From NCBI RefSeq assembly GCF_003384935.1, contig NZ_QTTQ01000010.1, forward strand, positions 248,001-312,000: DNA of 64,000 nt. Reading direction: 5' to 3'. Source of the stretch: Lutibacter oceani. GTDB lineage: Bacteria > Bacteroidota > Bacteroidia > Flavobacteriales > Flavobacteriaceae. The position numbers and the translations under genes were made by a program. The notes beneath the pieces are model-generated. The model did not search any database. It was not told the origin of the DNA and worked only from the letters and a program-made list of their open reading frames with translations. Within the stretch, counting starts at the first letter, position 1, and each line of letters begins with the position of its first letter. Shown here one piece after another: positions 18,261 through 27,269 of this stretch.

Positions 18261-21131
18261 ATGAATTCAAAAAAACAATTTATTTTAGCGATTTTATCGC
18301 TATTTACGATGGCAATCTATGCTCAATCGTATCAAGTTTCTGGAACGGTTACCGATTCAGATAATCAACCTTTGCCGGGGGTTTCTGTGACTATAGAAGG
18401 AACTTCTAGAGGAACTACAACTGATTTTGATGGTAAATACACTATTAAAGTTGAGTCTAGTGAAAATCTTATCTTTTCGTATGTAGGATTTAACGATAAG
18501 AAATTACAAATGGATGGAACCCAAACATTTAATGTTATGATGGTATCTGGAGTTTCTTTAAAGGAAGTTGTTGTTGTTGGATCAAGAAATCCAAACAGAA
18601 CAGCTGTAGATACTGCCGTACCTGTTGATATTATTGATGTTACTGAACTAGTAACAGCTGGTCCACAAGTTAATTTAAATCAAATTTTAAATTATGTGGC
18701 ACCTTCATTTACATCAAACACACAAACAATTTCTGATGGTACCGACCATATTGACCCTGCTTCTTTAAGAGGTTTAGGTCCTGATCAGGTACTAGTTTTG
18801 GTAAACGGTAAAAGAAGACACACTTCTTCTCTTATTAATGTAAACGGTACATTTGGACGTGGAAGTGTTGGTACAGATTTAAACGCAATACCTGCTGCTT
18901 CTATTGAGCGTATTGAAGTTTTACGTGACGGTGCCGCTGCACAATACGGTTCTGATGCCATTGCAGGTGTTATAAACATAGTATTAAAAAGAAGTACCAA
19001 TGAATTAATCTTGAATGTTACCTCTGGAGCTAATTTCTCAAAAAATGCAAATTCTCAAACAGGTGGTGTTGACGGCGAAACTACTAACGTAAGTGCTAAC
19101 TACGGTTTACAATTAGGTGATAAAGGTGGATTCTTAAACTTTACTGGGGATTTTGATGTTAGACAAGATTATAACAGAATGAAAGAATGGGAAGGTAATA
19201 TTTTTAACCTTTACAATACTGTAGAAAGATTTGCTAATAATGCAGGGTATGATTTATCTAATTTATTGGATGATGATGTATCTGATGTAATTCAGTACGG
19301 GAATGCAGCTGGATTAGGATTAAGTTCTACAGCTACTAAATCTGAATTGCAAAGTATTCTATCTGCTGATAACACAGCTACTGAATTAGCTGCTCGTGGA
19401 TTAGAAAAAAGTGATTTTAATATGAGAGTTGGTCAATCTGCTTTACGTGGTGGTCGTTTCTTTGCAAACTTTTCATTGCCTTTAAATGATGATGGCACTG
19501 AATTATATTCTTTTGCTGGTGTTAGTTCAAGAGTTGGAAACTCAGCAGGTTTTTACAGGTTACCTAACCAAAGTAGAACATATACTCCTGCTTATATCAA
19601 TGGTTTTTTACCTGAAATTAATTCTGCTATTACCGACAAATCTTTTGCTGTAGGTATTAAAGGTAAAATAAATGATTGGGATGTAGATTTTAGTAATACA
19701 TACGGGAAAAATGAGTTTTTGTATACAATTGGCAATACATTTAATGCTTCTATGCAAAACGCTTCACCAACAAAATTTGATGCTGGTGGATTTTCATTTG
19801 CACAAAATACCACTAATTTAGATATTAGTAAATTCTATGATGATGTAATGTCTGGTGTGAACGTTGCATTTGGTGCTGAATACCGTGTTGAAAATTACGA
19901 AATTGTTGCTGGAGAGGAAGCTTCTTACGCACAATATACTGCTGAGGGACAAGTTATTACGTTAGCTTCACAAACTCCTTCATTAGATTTCTTTGGAGCA
20001 GGAAGACCAGGTGGTTCTCAAGTATTCCCTGGATTTAGCCCTAACAATGAATTATCAAGAGGAAGAAGTAGTGTTGCAGGTTATTTAGATATGGAGGCTG
20101 ATATTTCTGAAAACTTTTTATTAAGTTTTGCTACTAGATATGAAGATTATTCGGATTTTGGCTCAACACTTAACTTTAAAATAGCATCAAGAATTAAAGC
20201 TGGTGAAAACACCAATATTAGAGCAGCCTTTAATACAGGTTTTAGAGCTCCTTCTTTACACCAGTTAAACTTCAATTCTACATCAACAATATTTGATCAA
20301 AATGGAGACCCTCAAGAAGTAGGTACTTTTGCAAATGATAGTAGAGCTGCACAATTATTAGGTATTCCTCAATTAAAAGAAGAAACTTCTAGTAGTATGA
20401 GTGTAGGTTTTACAACTAAAATGCCAGATGCTCATTTAACTATAACAGTTGATGGATATTTTGTTTCAATTGATGATAGAGTTGTTTATACGGGTCAATT
20501 TAAAGGTCCTGGAACCGGAACTGAATTAGACAATTTATTAGCTCAAGCAAATGCTTCAGCAGCATCATTTTTTGCAAATGCAATTGATACTGAATCTAAA
20601 GGGATTGATATTGTATTAACCCATGATGCTTTAATTGGTGAAAGTGCTAAATTAAAATCTGATTTATCTGGGACATTCTCTAAAACTGTTCAAGTGGGCG
20701 GCATAAAAGCCTCTGATGTATTAGAAAATGCAGGTTTAGTGGGTACTTACTTCCCTGAAGACAGTAGAGTTTATTTAGAAGAAGCTGTGCCAAGAACAAA
20801 AATTAATTTATCTAATAGCTTAACAACTGATAAATTCAATGTGTTTTTAAGAAATGTTTGGTTTGGTGAAGTTACGGAAGCAACTACAACTGTTGCTAAC
20901 CAACAAGTTTTTGGTTCTAAATTAGTTACAGACTTATCATTTGGTTACAAAATGTCTGAAAGCACTACCATAACTGTGGGTGCAAATAATTTATTTGATA
21001 TTTATCCAGATAGAGCTGCTGCTGAATATAATAATAGAAGTAGTGGACGTTTTGATTGGTCAAGAAGAGCGCAACAATTTGGAGTTGGAGGACGTTTTCT
21101 TTTTGCGAGATTAAATTTTGTTCTTAAATAA
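18261..21131 (+). CDS. TonB-dependent outer-membrane receptor
   Basis: 956 residues from the ATG at 18261 (MNSKKQFILAILSLFTMAIYAQ, a clean signal peptide); an upstream TTG reading only adds a hydrophilic extension. Domains: carboxypeptidase-regulatory-like beta-sandwich (about 25-100, VSGTVTDSDNQPLPGVSVTIEGTSRGTTTDFDGKY), TonB box (LKEVVVVGSR), plug (about 115-250, with VLVLVNGKRRH and RIEVLRDGAAAQYGSDAIAGVINIVLK), then a 22-strand barrel ending with an aromatic-rich strand (FGVGGRFLFARLNFVLK). It takes up an unknown ligand using TonB energy. No SusD partner follows, so it is not a standard SusCD pair. A terminator lies directly after it. Confidence 0.93.
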   Translation: MNSKKQFILAILSLFTMAIYAQSYQVSGTVTDSDNQPLPGVSVTIEGTSRGTTTDFDGKYTIKVESSENLIFSYVGFNDKKLQMDGTQTFNVMMVSGVSLKEVVVVGSRNPNRTAVDTAVPVDIIDVTELVTAGPQVNLNQILNYVAPSFTSNTQTISDGTDHIDPASLRGLGPDQVLVLVNGKRRHTSSLINVNGTFGRGSVGTDLNAIPAASIERIEVLRDGAAAQYGSDAIAGVINIVLKRSTNELILNVTSGANFSKNANSQTGGVDGETTNVSANYGLQLGDKGGFLNFTGDFDVRQDYNRMKEWEGNIFNLYNTVERFANNAGYDLSNLLDDDVSDVIQYGNAAGLGLSSTATKSELQSILSADNTATELAARGLEKSDFNMRVGQSALRGGRFFANFSLPLNDDGTELYSFAGVSSRVGNSAGFYRLPNQSRTYTPAYINGFLPEINSAITDKSFAVGIKGKINDWDVDFSNTYGKNEFLYTIGNTFNASMQNASPTKFDAGGFSFAQNTTNLDISKFYDDVMSGVNVAFGAEYRVENYEIVAGEEASYAQYTAEGQVITLASQTPSLDFFGAGRPGGSQVFPGFSPNNELSRGRSSVAGYLDMEADISENFLLSFATRYEDYSDFGSTLNFKIASRIKAGENTNIRAAFNTGFRAPSLHQLNFNSTSTIFDQNGDPQEVGTFANDSRAAQLLGIPQLKEETSSSMSVGFTTKMPDAHLTITVDGYFVSIDDRVVYTGQFKGPGTGTELDNLLAQANASAASFFANAIDTESKGIDIVLTHDALIGESAKLKSDLSGTFSKTVQVGGIKASDVLENAGLVGTYFPEDSRVYLEEAVPRTKINLSNSLTTDKFNVFLRNVWFGEVTEATTTVANQQVFGSKLVTDLSFGYKMSESTTITVGANNLFDIYPDRAAAEYNNRSSGRFDWSRRAQQFGVGGRFLFARLNFVLK

Positions 21132-21142
21132 AAAAACTTACA

Positions 21143-21171
21143 AAAAAGCTCCTTTTTTAAAGGAGCTTTTA
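21143..21171. terminator. Bidirectional terminator between the TonB receptor and GH31 genes
   Basis: Arms AAAAGCTCCTTT and AAAGGAGCTTTT with a short T loop and A/T runs on both sides. It sits 12 bp after the receptor stop (21131) and 18 bp beyond the minus-strand GH31 stop (21189). Confidence 0.85.
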
Positions 21172-21188
21172 GTTTTAAAATAGAATTT

Positions 21189-23588
21189 TTATTTTGCAAT
21201 AATATATATTTCTCTAAATTCTTTTGTTACAAAAAATGTAACATTCCCGTTTATTTTAGAAATATCAATTTTTTCGTTATCCACTTCAATACTTTTAATT
21301 TTAAATGGAAGACCGTGTATATTTATTTTAAAATTCTCATAACTAGTAATATACTTACCTGATTTAAATTGTTGAATTGTTAAAGAATCTTTTTTACCTA
21401 CTTGGTTAAAATTTCTTAAACTATACCTTCCTTTTTTATAGTCGTAACCATCGTGAGCATCTTCATATACTTCAGAAGATTCTTTGCCTTCTTTAAAATA
21501 TACATCTAATTCCAATTCTTTAATTTCTTTTTCTCCAACATACTGTTGAACCAGATATTTTGGAATAATTGCGCCTTCTTTTACAAATAATGGCATACTA
21601 TCAATATCTGCATCAACCCATTTTTCTTCACCACCAATTACAATTGTATTATCCCAGAAGTTATACCATTTACCTTTTGGGAAATACATACGTCTACCTT
21701 TTGAATTTGCTTCAATTATAGGGCAAACTAATATTTTTTCACCAAAAATAAACTCATCATTTCTAAAATGTGTGTGCGGATCTTTTTGATCAAATAATAC
21801 TAACGATTTTAAAATTGGGATACCCTCACCTGAATACCTCCAAAATGTTGTATATAAATAAGGTAATAATTGGTATCTAATTTCAATGAATTTTCTCACT
21901 ATATCAGTAATGGTATCTCCAAAAACCCAAGGCTCTTGTTCTCCGTGATCACCTGATGAGTGCACTCTACAAAAAGGATGAAAAACTCCTAACTGAATCC
22001 AACGTGCAAATAATTCTCCATTTGGTTGCTCTGCAAAACCACCAATATCAGATCCAACAAATGAGAAACCAGACATACACATACGTTGTGCTTGCTGATT
22101 TGCAATTGATAGGTGATCCCAAGTTGCAACATTATCTCCTGTCCAAGTAGATGTGTATCTTTGTGTACCAGAATAGGCTGCTCTTGTAATTACAAAAGGA
22201 CGTTTTGGATAACTGAATTTTTTTAAACCATGGTATGTAGCACGTGCCATTTGCATACCATAAATATTGTGCGCTTTTCTGTGGCTACAAGGATTACCAT
22301 CATAATCATGGCGAACATCATCTGGAAAAGTTTTACCAGGAACATCCATAACTGCTGGTTCATTCATATCATTCCAAACACCTTTTACACCAATATCTTC
22401 AATAAGTTCTTTATATAAATCAGACCACCACTCACGTACTTCAGGTTTCGTAAAATCTGGAAAATAGCATTCTCCAGGCCAAACTTTTCCTTTCATGTAA
22501 GGTCCGTCTGCACGTTTACAGAAATAGTCTTTTTCTAATCCTTCTTTAAAAACACTATATTCATTATCAATTTTTATTCCTGGGTCAATAATAGCAATTG
22601 TTTTAAACCCATCATCAGAAAGTTCCTTTACCATTCTCTTTGGATTTGGAAAATACTCCTTATTCCAAGTGAAACATCTAAAACCTTCCATATAATCAAT
22701 ATCCAAATAAATAGCATCACAAGGTATTTGTAATTCCCTAAATTTATTGGCTAACTTTTTTACATTAGCTTCTGGATAATAACTCCATTTACACTGATGA
22801 TATCCTAAAGCCCATAATGGCGGCATATGATGAGGTCTTCCTGTTAAATCTGTGTAATTTGATACAACTTCTGTCATTTCTGGACCGTATATAAAATAAT
22901 AATTCATTTCACCTCCTTGCGCCCAAAAACTAGTTACATTTCTACGTTCTCCACAGAAATCAAAATAAGAACGAAAAGTATTATCAAAAAATATTCCGTA
23001 AGATTTATTATGATGTAATGCAGTATAAAATGGTATTGCTTTATAAATAGGGTCTTGACCGCGACCATAAGCATAAGAATCTGTTACCCAATTTTGAAAA
23101 CGTTTTCCTTTTAAATTATTTTCTACAGGTTTATCTCCTAAACCGTAAAAATTTTCGCCTTGTTGAGAAATTAAGGACATTTTTACGATATCTCCACCAA
23201 ATTCATAGCTCTCTTCCCAATGAAAACCTATTTCATCTTCACAAATTAGAGATTTGTCCTTTGCATCATAAATTGATTTTCTCATATCCTTTTTAGAAAT
23301 ATGGCAAATCAATTTTGAAGTTGTAATTATATATTTATCTGTTGCTTCTTCAATTTCTAAATGATTAAATCCTTTACTTGCATACATTGTAATTGCATAA
23401 GAAAAATCATTTTCAAACATTCCTGTAGTGCTGTATCTAAAACGTAATACACTATCCCGTTCTACAGTAAGCTGAAGAACAACGTTATTTTCACTTTTAA
23501 AATAAAGCATATTAACATGCTTCTTATAAAACACTATTTTTGAAGGAAATAAGTTTCCTTTATATTCTAATTCGGTATTTAAAATCAT
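21189..23588 (-). CDS. Glycoside hydrolase family 31 alpha-glucosidase
   Basis: 799 residues. The N-terminal galactose-mutarotase-like beta domain (about 1-235) includes NFYGLGDKP. The (beta/alpha)8 catalytic domain has PPLWALGYHQCKWSY, the nucleophile Asp407 in WNDMNEP, and acid/base Asp485 in TWTGDNVATWDHL. GSDIGGF, FHPFCRVHSSGDHGEQEPW and two C-terminal beta domains follow. There is no signal peptide, so it should be cytoplasmic and hydrolyse alpha-1,4- or related glucosides from the non-reducing end. It lies behind the glgB terminator in the alpha-glucan cluster, so it may be expressed separately. It probably releases glucose from stored glucan or imported oligosaccharides. Start: ATG at 23588. 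Confidence 0.93.
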   Translation of the reverse strand: MILNTELEYKGNLFPSKIVFYKKHVNMLYFKSENNVVLQLTVERDSVLRFRYSTTGMFENDFSYAITMYASKGFNHLEIEEATDKYIITTSKLICHISKKDMRKSIYDAKDKSLICEDEIGFHWEESYEFGGDIVKMSLISQQGENFYGLGDKPVENNLKGKRFQNWVTDSYAYGRGQDPIYKAIPFYTALHHNKSYGIFFDNTFRSYFDFCGERRNVTSFWAQGGEMNYYFIYGPEMTEVVSNYTDLTGRPHHMPPLWALGYHQCKWSYYPEANVKKLANKFRELQIPCDAIYLDIDYMEGFRCFTWNKEYFPNPKRMVKELSDDGFKTIAIIDPGIKIDNEYSVFKEGLEKDYFCKRADGPYMKGKVWPGECYFPDFTKPEVREWWSDLYKELIEDIGVKGVWNDMNEPAVMDVPGKTFPDDVRHDYDGNPCSHRKAHNIYGMQMARATYHGLKKFSYPKRPFVITRAAYSGTQRYTSTWTGDNVATWDHLSIANQQAQRMCMSGFSFVGSDIGGFAEQPNGELFARWIQLGVFHPFCRVHSSGDHGEQEPWVFGDTITDIVRKFIEIRYQLLPYLYTTFWRYSGEGIPILKSLVLFDQKDPHTHFRNDEFIFGEKILVCPIIEANSKGRRMYFPKGKWYNFWDNTIVIGGEEKWVDADIDSMPLFVKEGAIIPKYLVQQYVGEKEIKELELDVYFKEGKESSEVYEDAHDGYDYKKGRYSLRNFNQVGKKDSLTIQQFKSGKYITSYENFKINIHGLPFKIKSIEVDNEKIDISKINGNVTFFVTKEFREIYIIAK

Positions 23589-23662
23589 AAATTATTTGAT
23601 TAAAACGAAATGCAAACTTACTAAATTTAACAATCTCATTATACTATATATTAATAAAAAAC

Positions 23663-23700
23663 CGGCTACAATTTTAACAATAATTTAAAATTGTAGCCAG
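23663..23700 (-). terminator. Terminator between glgB and the GH31 gene
   Basis: Long stem (CTGGCTACAATTTTAA pairing with TTAAAATTGTAGCCGG, read on the minus strand) followed by TTTTTT. It is placed 28 bp after the glgB stop and 75 bp before the GH31 start, so transcription of the synthesis operon should largely end here. Confidence 0.8.
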
Positions 23701-23727
23701 TTAATTCTTATTTAATATATATATGTG

Positions 23728-25635
23728 TTATTTTAACTCAAAAATATTAATTCCTAAAGGGGATAATTTAATTTCTGCAGAATAGGGTCTATTATTCCAA
23801 GGTTTTTTCTTTATAGTTATTAGTTTTGAATTTACTTGCCCACTTCCTCCAAACTCTTCGGAATCACTATTAAAAATTTCCTTTAATTTTCCTTTAACCG
23901 GGAAACCAATTTGATAATTTTCAATAATAGCAGGTGTAAAATTACATACTACTAAAACATTTTGAGAAGGTTCATTTCCTTTTCTAATAAAAGATATTAC
24001 CGAATTTTCGCTATCCTCATAGCTAATCCATTCAAACCCATCTTGGCTAAATCCTTTTTCATACAAAGCAGGTGTTGATCGGTAAATTTGATTTAATGCT
24101 GAAAAATATTTTTTTGTATTTTGATGAGGTTGATAATCGAGTAAATACCAATCTAAACTTTCTTGAAAATTCCATTCTTCATACTGCCCAAATTCTCCAC
24201 CCATAAACACTAATTTTGTGCCTGGGTGTGTAAACATATAACCATATAACAACCTTAGATTTGCAAAACGTTGCCATTCATCACCTGGCATACGTCCCAA
24301 AATAGATTTTTTACCGTAAACAACTTCATCATGAGATAATGGCAGCATAAAATTTTCTGTAAACGCATAAGCTAAACTAAATGTAATTTCATTTTGGTGG
24401 TACTTTCTATAGATTGAATCTCTTTTAAAATACTCTAATGTATCATGCATCCACCCCATCATCCATTTCATACCAAAACCTAGCCCTCCCATAGATGTTG
24501 GCTTGGATACCATTGGAAATGCTGTAGATTCTTCGGCAATTGTTTGAACATCAGGAAACGATTTATAAACTTCTTCATTTAATTCTTTCAAAAATGAAAT
24601 TACTGCTAAATTTTCATTTCCACCATACATATTTGGTTCCCACTCACCATCTTCACGAGAATAATCTAAAAATAACATAGATGCAACTGCGTCCACTCTT
24701 AAACCATCTACATGATACTGTTCTAACCAAAAAATAGCATTACTAATTAAAAAAGACCGCACCTCATTACGTTCATAATTAAAAATTAAGCTTTTCCAAT
24801 CTTGATGATATCCTTTTCTTTTATCAGGATGTTCATACAAATGTGATCCATCAAAATAACCTAATCCATGTGCATCTTCAGGAAAATGTGAAGGAACCCA
24901 ATCTAATATAATTCCAATGCCATTTTCGTGAAATTTATCAACTAAATACTTAAATTCATCTGGATATCCAAAACGCGAAGTTGGCGCAAAATAACCTGTT
25001 ATTTGATATCCCCATGACGGATCGTAAGGAAATTCCATGATAGGCATAAACTCTACGTGGGTAAAATTCATTTCCTTAACATACTTTACCAACTCATCTG
25101 CCAATTCGAAATACGATAAAAATCGATCCTCTTCAAATTGTCTTTTCCAAGAACCTAAATGAACTTCATAAACTGAATAAGGTGCATCTAAAGCATTATG
25201 TTTTTTTCTGGTTTTCAGCCAATTCTTATCTTTCCATTTATAATTATCCTCCCATACAATAGAAGCTGTTTTTGGAGGATGCTCATAACGTCTTGCATAT
25301 GGATCAGATTTTTCAGAAACATATCCATTATTATTTGAATGAATTTTATATTTATAAGACATTCCTTTTTCAACCAAAGGAATAAATCCCTCCCATATTC
25401 CTGATGAATCCCAGCGAACATTTAAAGCATGTTCTCCATCAACCCAATGATTAAAATCACCAATTACAGATACCTGGTTTGCTGTTGGAGCCCATACTGC
25501 GAAGTAAACACCTTTTACACCATCAACTGTAACTAAATGAGAACCAAACTTTTCATAAAGTCTATAATGTTTTCCTGATTTAAATAAATCAACATCAAAG
25601 TCTGTAAATAGACTATATGGTTTTACTTTTGTCAT
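23728..25635 (-). CDS. glgB: 1,4-alpha-glucan branching enzyme GlgB
   Basis: 635 residues. A CBM48-like domain (about 30-135, YFAVWAPTANQVSVIGDFNHW) precedes a GH13 barrel: YEVHLGSWKR, ILDWVPSHFP, the nucleophile Asp315 in DGLRVDAVASMLFLDYSR, acid Glu368 in TIAEES, and LPLSHDEVVYGKKS with the third catalytic Asp. It cuts alpha-1,4 chains and re-attaches them by alpha-1,6 links. The sequence follows the short GlgB type, without the extra N-terminal domain of enterobacterial enzymes. It begins 3 bp after the maltokinase stop, so it is tightly coupled. In the GlgE pathway, GlgB branches the linear glucan made by GlgE. Confidence 0.96.
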   Translation of the reverse strand: MTKVKPYSLFTDFDVDLFKSGKHYRLYEKFGSHLVTVDGVKGVYFAVWAPTANQVSVIGDFNHWVDGEHALNVRWDSSGIWEGFIPLVEKGMSYKYKIHSNNNGYVSEKSDPYARRYEHPPKTASIVWEDNYKWKDKNWLKTRKKHNALDAPYSVYEVHLGSWKRQFEEDRFLSYFELADELVKYVKEMNFTHVEFMPIMEFPYDPSWGYQITGYFAPTSRFGYPDEFKYLVDKFHENGIGIILDWVPSHFPEDAHGLGYFDGSHLYEHPDKRKGYHQDWKSLIFNYERNEVRSFLISNAIFWLEQYHVDGLRVDAVASMLFLDYSREDGEWEPNMYGGNENLAVISFLKELNEEVYKSFPDVQTIAEESTAFPMVSKPTSMGGLGFGMKWMMGWMHDTLEYFKRDSIYRKYHQNEITFSLAYAFTENFMLPLSHDEVVYGKKSILGRMPGDEWQRFANLRLLYGYMFTHPGTKLVFMGGEFGQYEEWNFQESLDWYLLDYQPHQNTKKYFSALNQIYRSTPALYEKGFSQDGFEWISYEDSENSVISFIRKGNEPSQNVLVVCNFTPAIIENYQIGFPVKGKLKEIFNSDSEEFGGSGQVNSKLITIKKKPWNNRPYSAEIKLSPLGINIFELK

Positions 25636-25638
25636 AAA

Positions 25639-27267
25639 TTAATTATTAATAAGATTTGAAATACCTTTTAATGGTATTATTGCCCAAGATGGACGAGAAT
25701 TTAGTTCATAGCCTAGCTCATATACTGCTTTTTCAAGTAAACAATATTCTAACATAAAATTGCGCTCTTGGCTATAACCAATATTTAAATTTCCCTGTTG
25801 AACTTCATAAATATAAGTACCTAAAAAAATACCCGTAAAGTATCCATATAAAAGTTCAGCAGCTGTAAACATATCTTCTTGTGAGTGCTTATACTTAGCT
25901 TTATTATTAAATATTGTAGCATAAATTGCATAATGAAAAGATCTGAATAAACCTGCTACATCTTTTAATGGAGGCTGCTTTACTTGTCTGTCTCTAATAG
26001 TACTTTCAGGTTCTCCTTCAAAATCCAGAATGAAAAAATCGTCATTTTGAACTAAAACTTGCCCTAAATGATAGTCACCATGAACTCTAATACGCTCCCC
26101 TTTTAATTTTGTCCAATCAAAATTTAAAAATTTACTACGAATTAAACTTTTTTTACTAAGCAAATCATTTGCCAGTTCCAAACTATATCCCTCTAATTTG
26201 TGTAAATTATTTTCAATAATATTTAGCCTATTTTGAAATTGATAAATCATTCTGTTTTTCAACCAAACCGCATAATCTCCATTAAAATGGGTTGGTGTAA
26301 ATGCAGTATCTTCAAATTCGGATCCCAGATTAATATGCATTTCAGCAGTTCGTTTTGCTAAAATTTTTATTTTTAAAAATAAATTTAATCCTACCCAATC
26401 AATAATTCTATGTGGAATATCATGAATCCTTAAGCGTTCATATAATATAGGCTTAGGTAAGTTATTTATTTCAATATTTTTAGATTCTAGTGTTTCAAAA
26501 ACTTTATCAATTTCCTTCAAAAAAAATTCCCAAGCATCTCCTTGATTCGGAATTAATTGTTGCAAAACAGCAATGGTTATAAATTGTTGTTCTTGACCAA
26601 TAAAGTTGATACTCCCTAAATATTTAGGTGTATTTTTAAAATCTTTTTTATCGGTTAAAAACCGATTCATTTCATAATCAGGGTTTTTATTTGAAAATAT
26701 CCGTCTAAAAAATTTTATAACATATTTATCATTAAATATTAATGAAGTGTTACTTTGCTCCAATCCCATAAATCGAGATGATTCATAGACTACATTAGAA
26801 AATTCCTTGCTTTTATGGTATTGTACTTTGGTTTTATCAACTAACTCTGCATTTGCAATTCGTTCAAAAACCAATTTTCTAAATGCTTCTAAATTAACAG
26901 CGTCTATTATAAAACCCTCCTGATTTTTAATACTTATAGGTAAAATTCTTTCTTTTTTGGCGAAATTTTCATCTGAAACAAACGCAATTGGCAAAAAATA
27001 ATGATGATAAAATGCCTCAACAAAATCCACTTCTAAAATCAATCCAAAATAAACTTCATCATTTTGTTGAATTCTAAAATATTCTGAAAGTTCAATATAC
27101 TTAACCTTACTTGCTTTACCACCGTACCAACGCTGCTTAATGATATATTTTTCAAGTATATCAGACAAAAAAACCTTTAGAAATTCTTTATTCTCTAATA
27201 GTTCTTCCCAAGGAACATCAAAATTATATTTTGTGCTATTATTAGAAGAAATAAGGTCTTCAGACAT
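25639..27267 (-). CDS. Maltokinase-type sugar kinase (Mak/Pep2-like)
   Basis: 542 residues, longer than the roughly 455 of mycobacterial maltokinase. An N-terminal cap domain starts with FLSDILEKYIIKQRWYGGK (RWYGGK near residues 46-51, a typical maltokinase cap). An aminoglycoside-phosphotransferase-like kinase fold follows: likely ATP Lys185 (KYVIKFFRR), the catalytic loop RVHGDYHLGQVL with His396-Gly-Asp398 and His400, and the metal loop ILDFEGEPE (residues 413-421), which is diagnostic for maltokinase and TreS-fused kinases. It should convert maltose and ATP to maltose 1-phosphate, the donor for GlgE. It lies 2 bp from glgE and 3 bp from glgB. No trehalose synthase gene is seen nearby. Confidence 0.88.
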   Translation of the reverse strand: MSEDLISSNNSTKYNFDVPWEELLENKEFLKVFLSDILEKYIIKQRWYGGKASKVKYIELSEYFRIQQNDEVYFGLILEVDFVEAFYHHYFLPIAFVSDENFAKKERILPISIKNQEGFIIDAVNLEAFRKLVFERIANAELVDKTKVQYHKSKEFSNVVYESSRFMGLEQSNTSLIFNDKYVIKFFRRIFSNKNPDYEMNRFLTDKKDFKNTPKYLGSINFIGQEQQFITIAVLQQLIPNQGDAWEFFLKEIDKVFETLESKNIEINNLPKPILYERLRIHDIPHRIIDWVGLNLFLKIKILAKRTAEMHINLGSEFEDTAFTPTHFNGDYAVWLKNRMIYQFQNRLNIIENNLHKLEGYSLELANDLLSKKSLIRSKFLNFDWTKLKGERIRVHGDYHLGQVLVQNDDFFILDFEGEPESTIRDRQVKQPPLKDVAGLFRSFHYAIYATIFNNKAKYKHSQEDMFTAAELLYGYFTGIFLGTYIYEVQQGNLNIGYSQERNFMLEYCLLEKAVYELGYELNSRPSWAIIPLKGISNLINN

Positions 27268-27269
27268 AA

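Noticed and set aside
21223..21246. TGTTACA...TGTAACA inverted pair near the GH31 gene end
   Set aside because: It is inside coding sequence and the half-sites point the opposite way to the promoter palindromes, so probably chance in AT-rich DNA.
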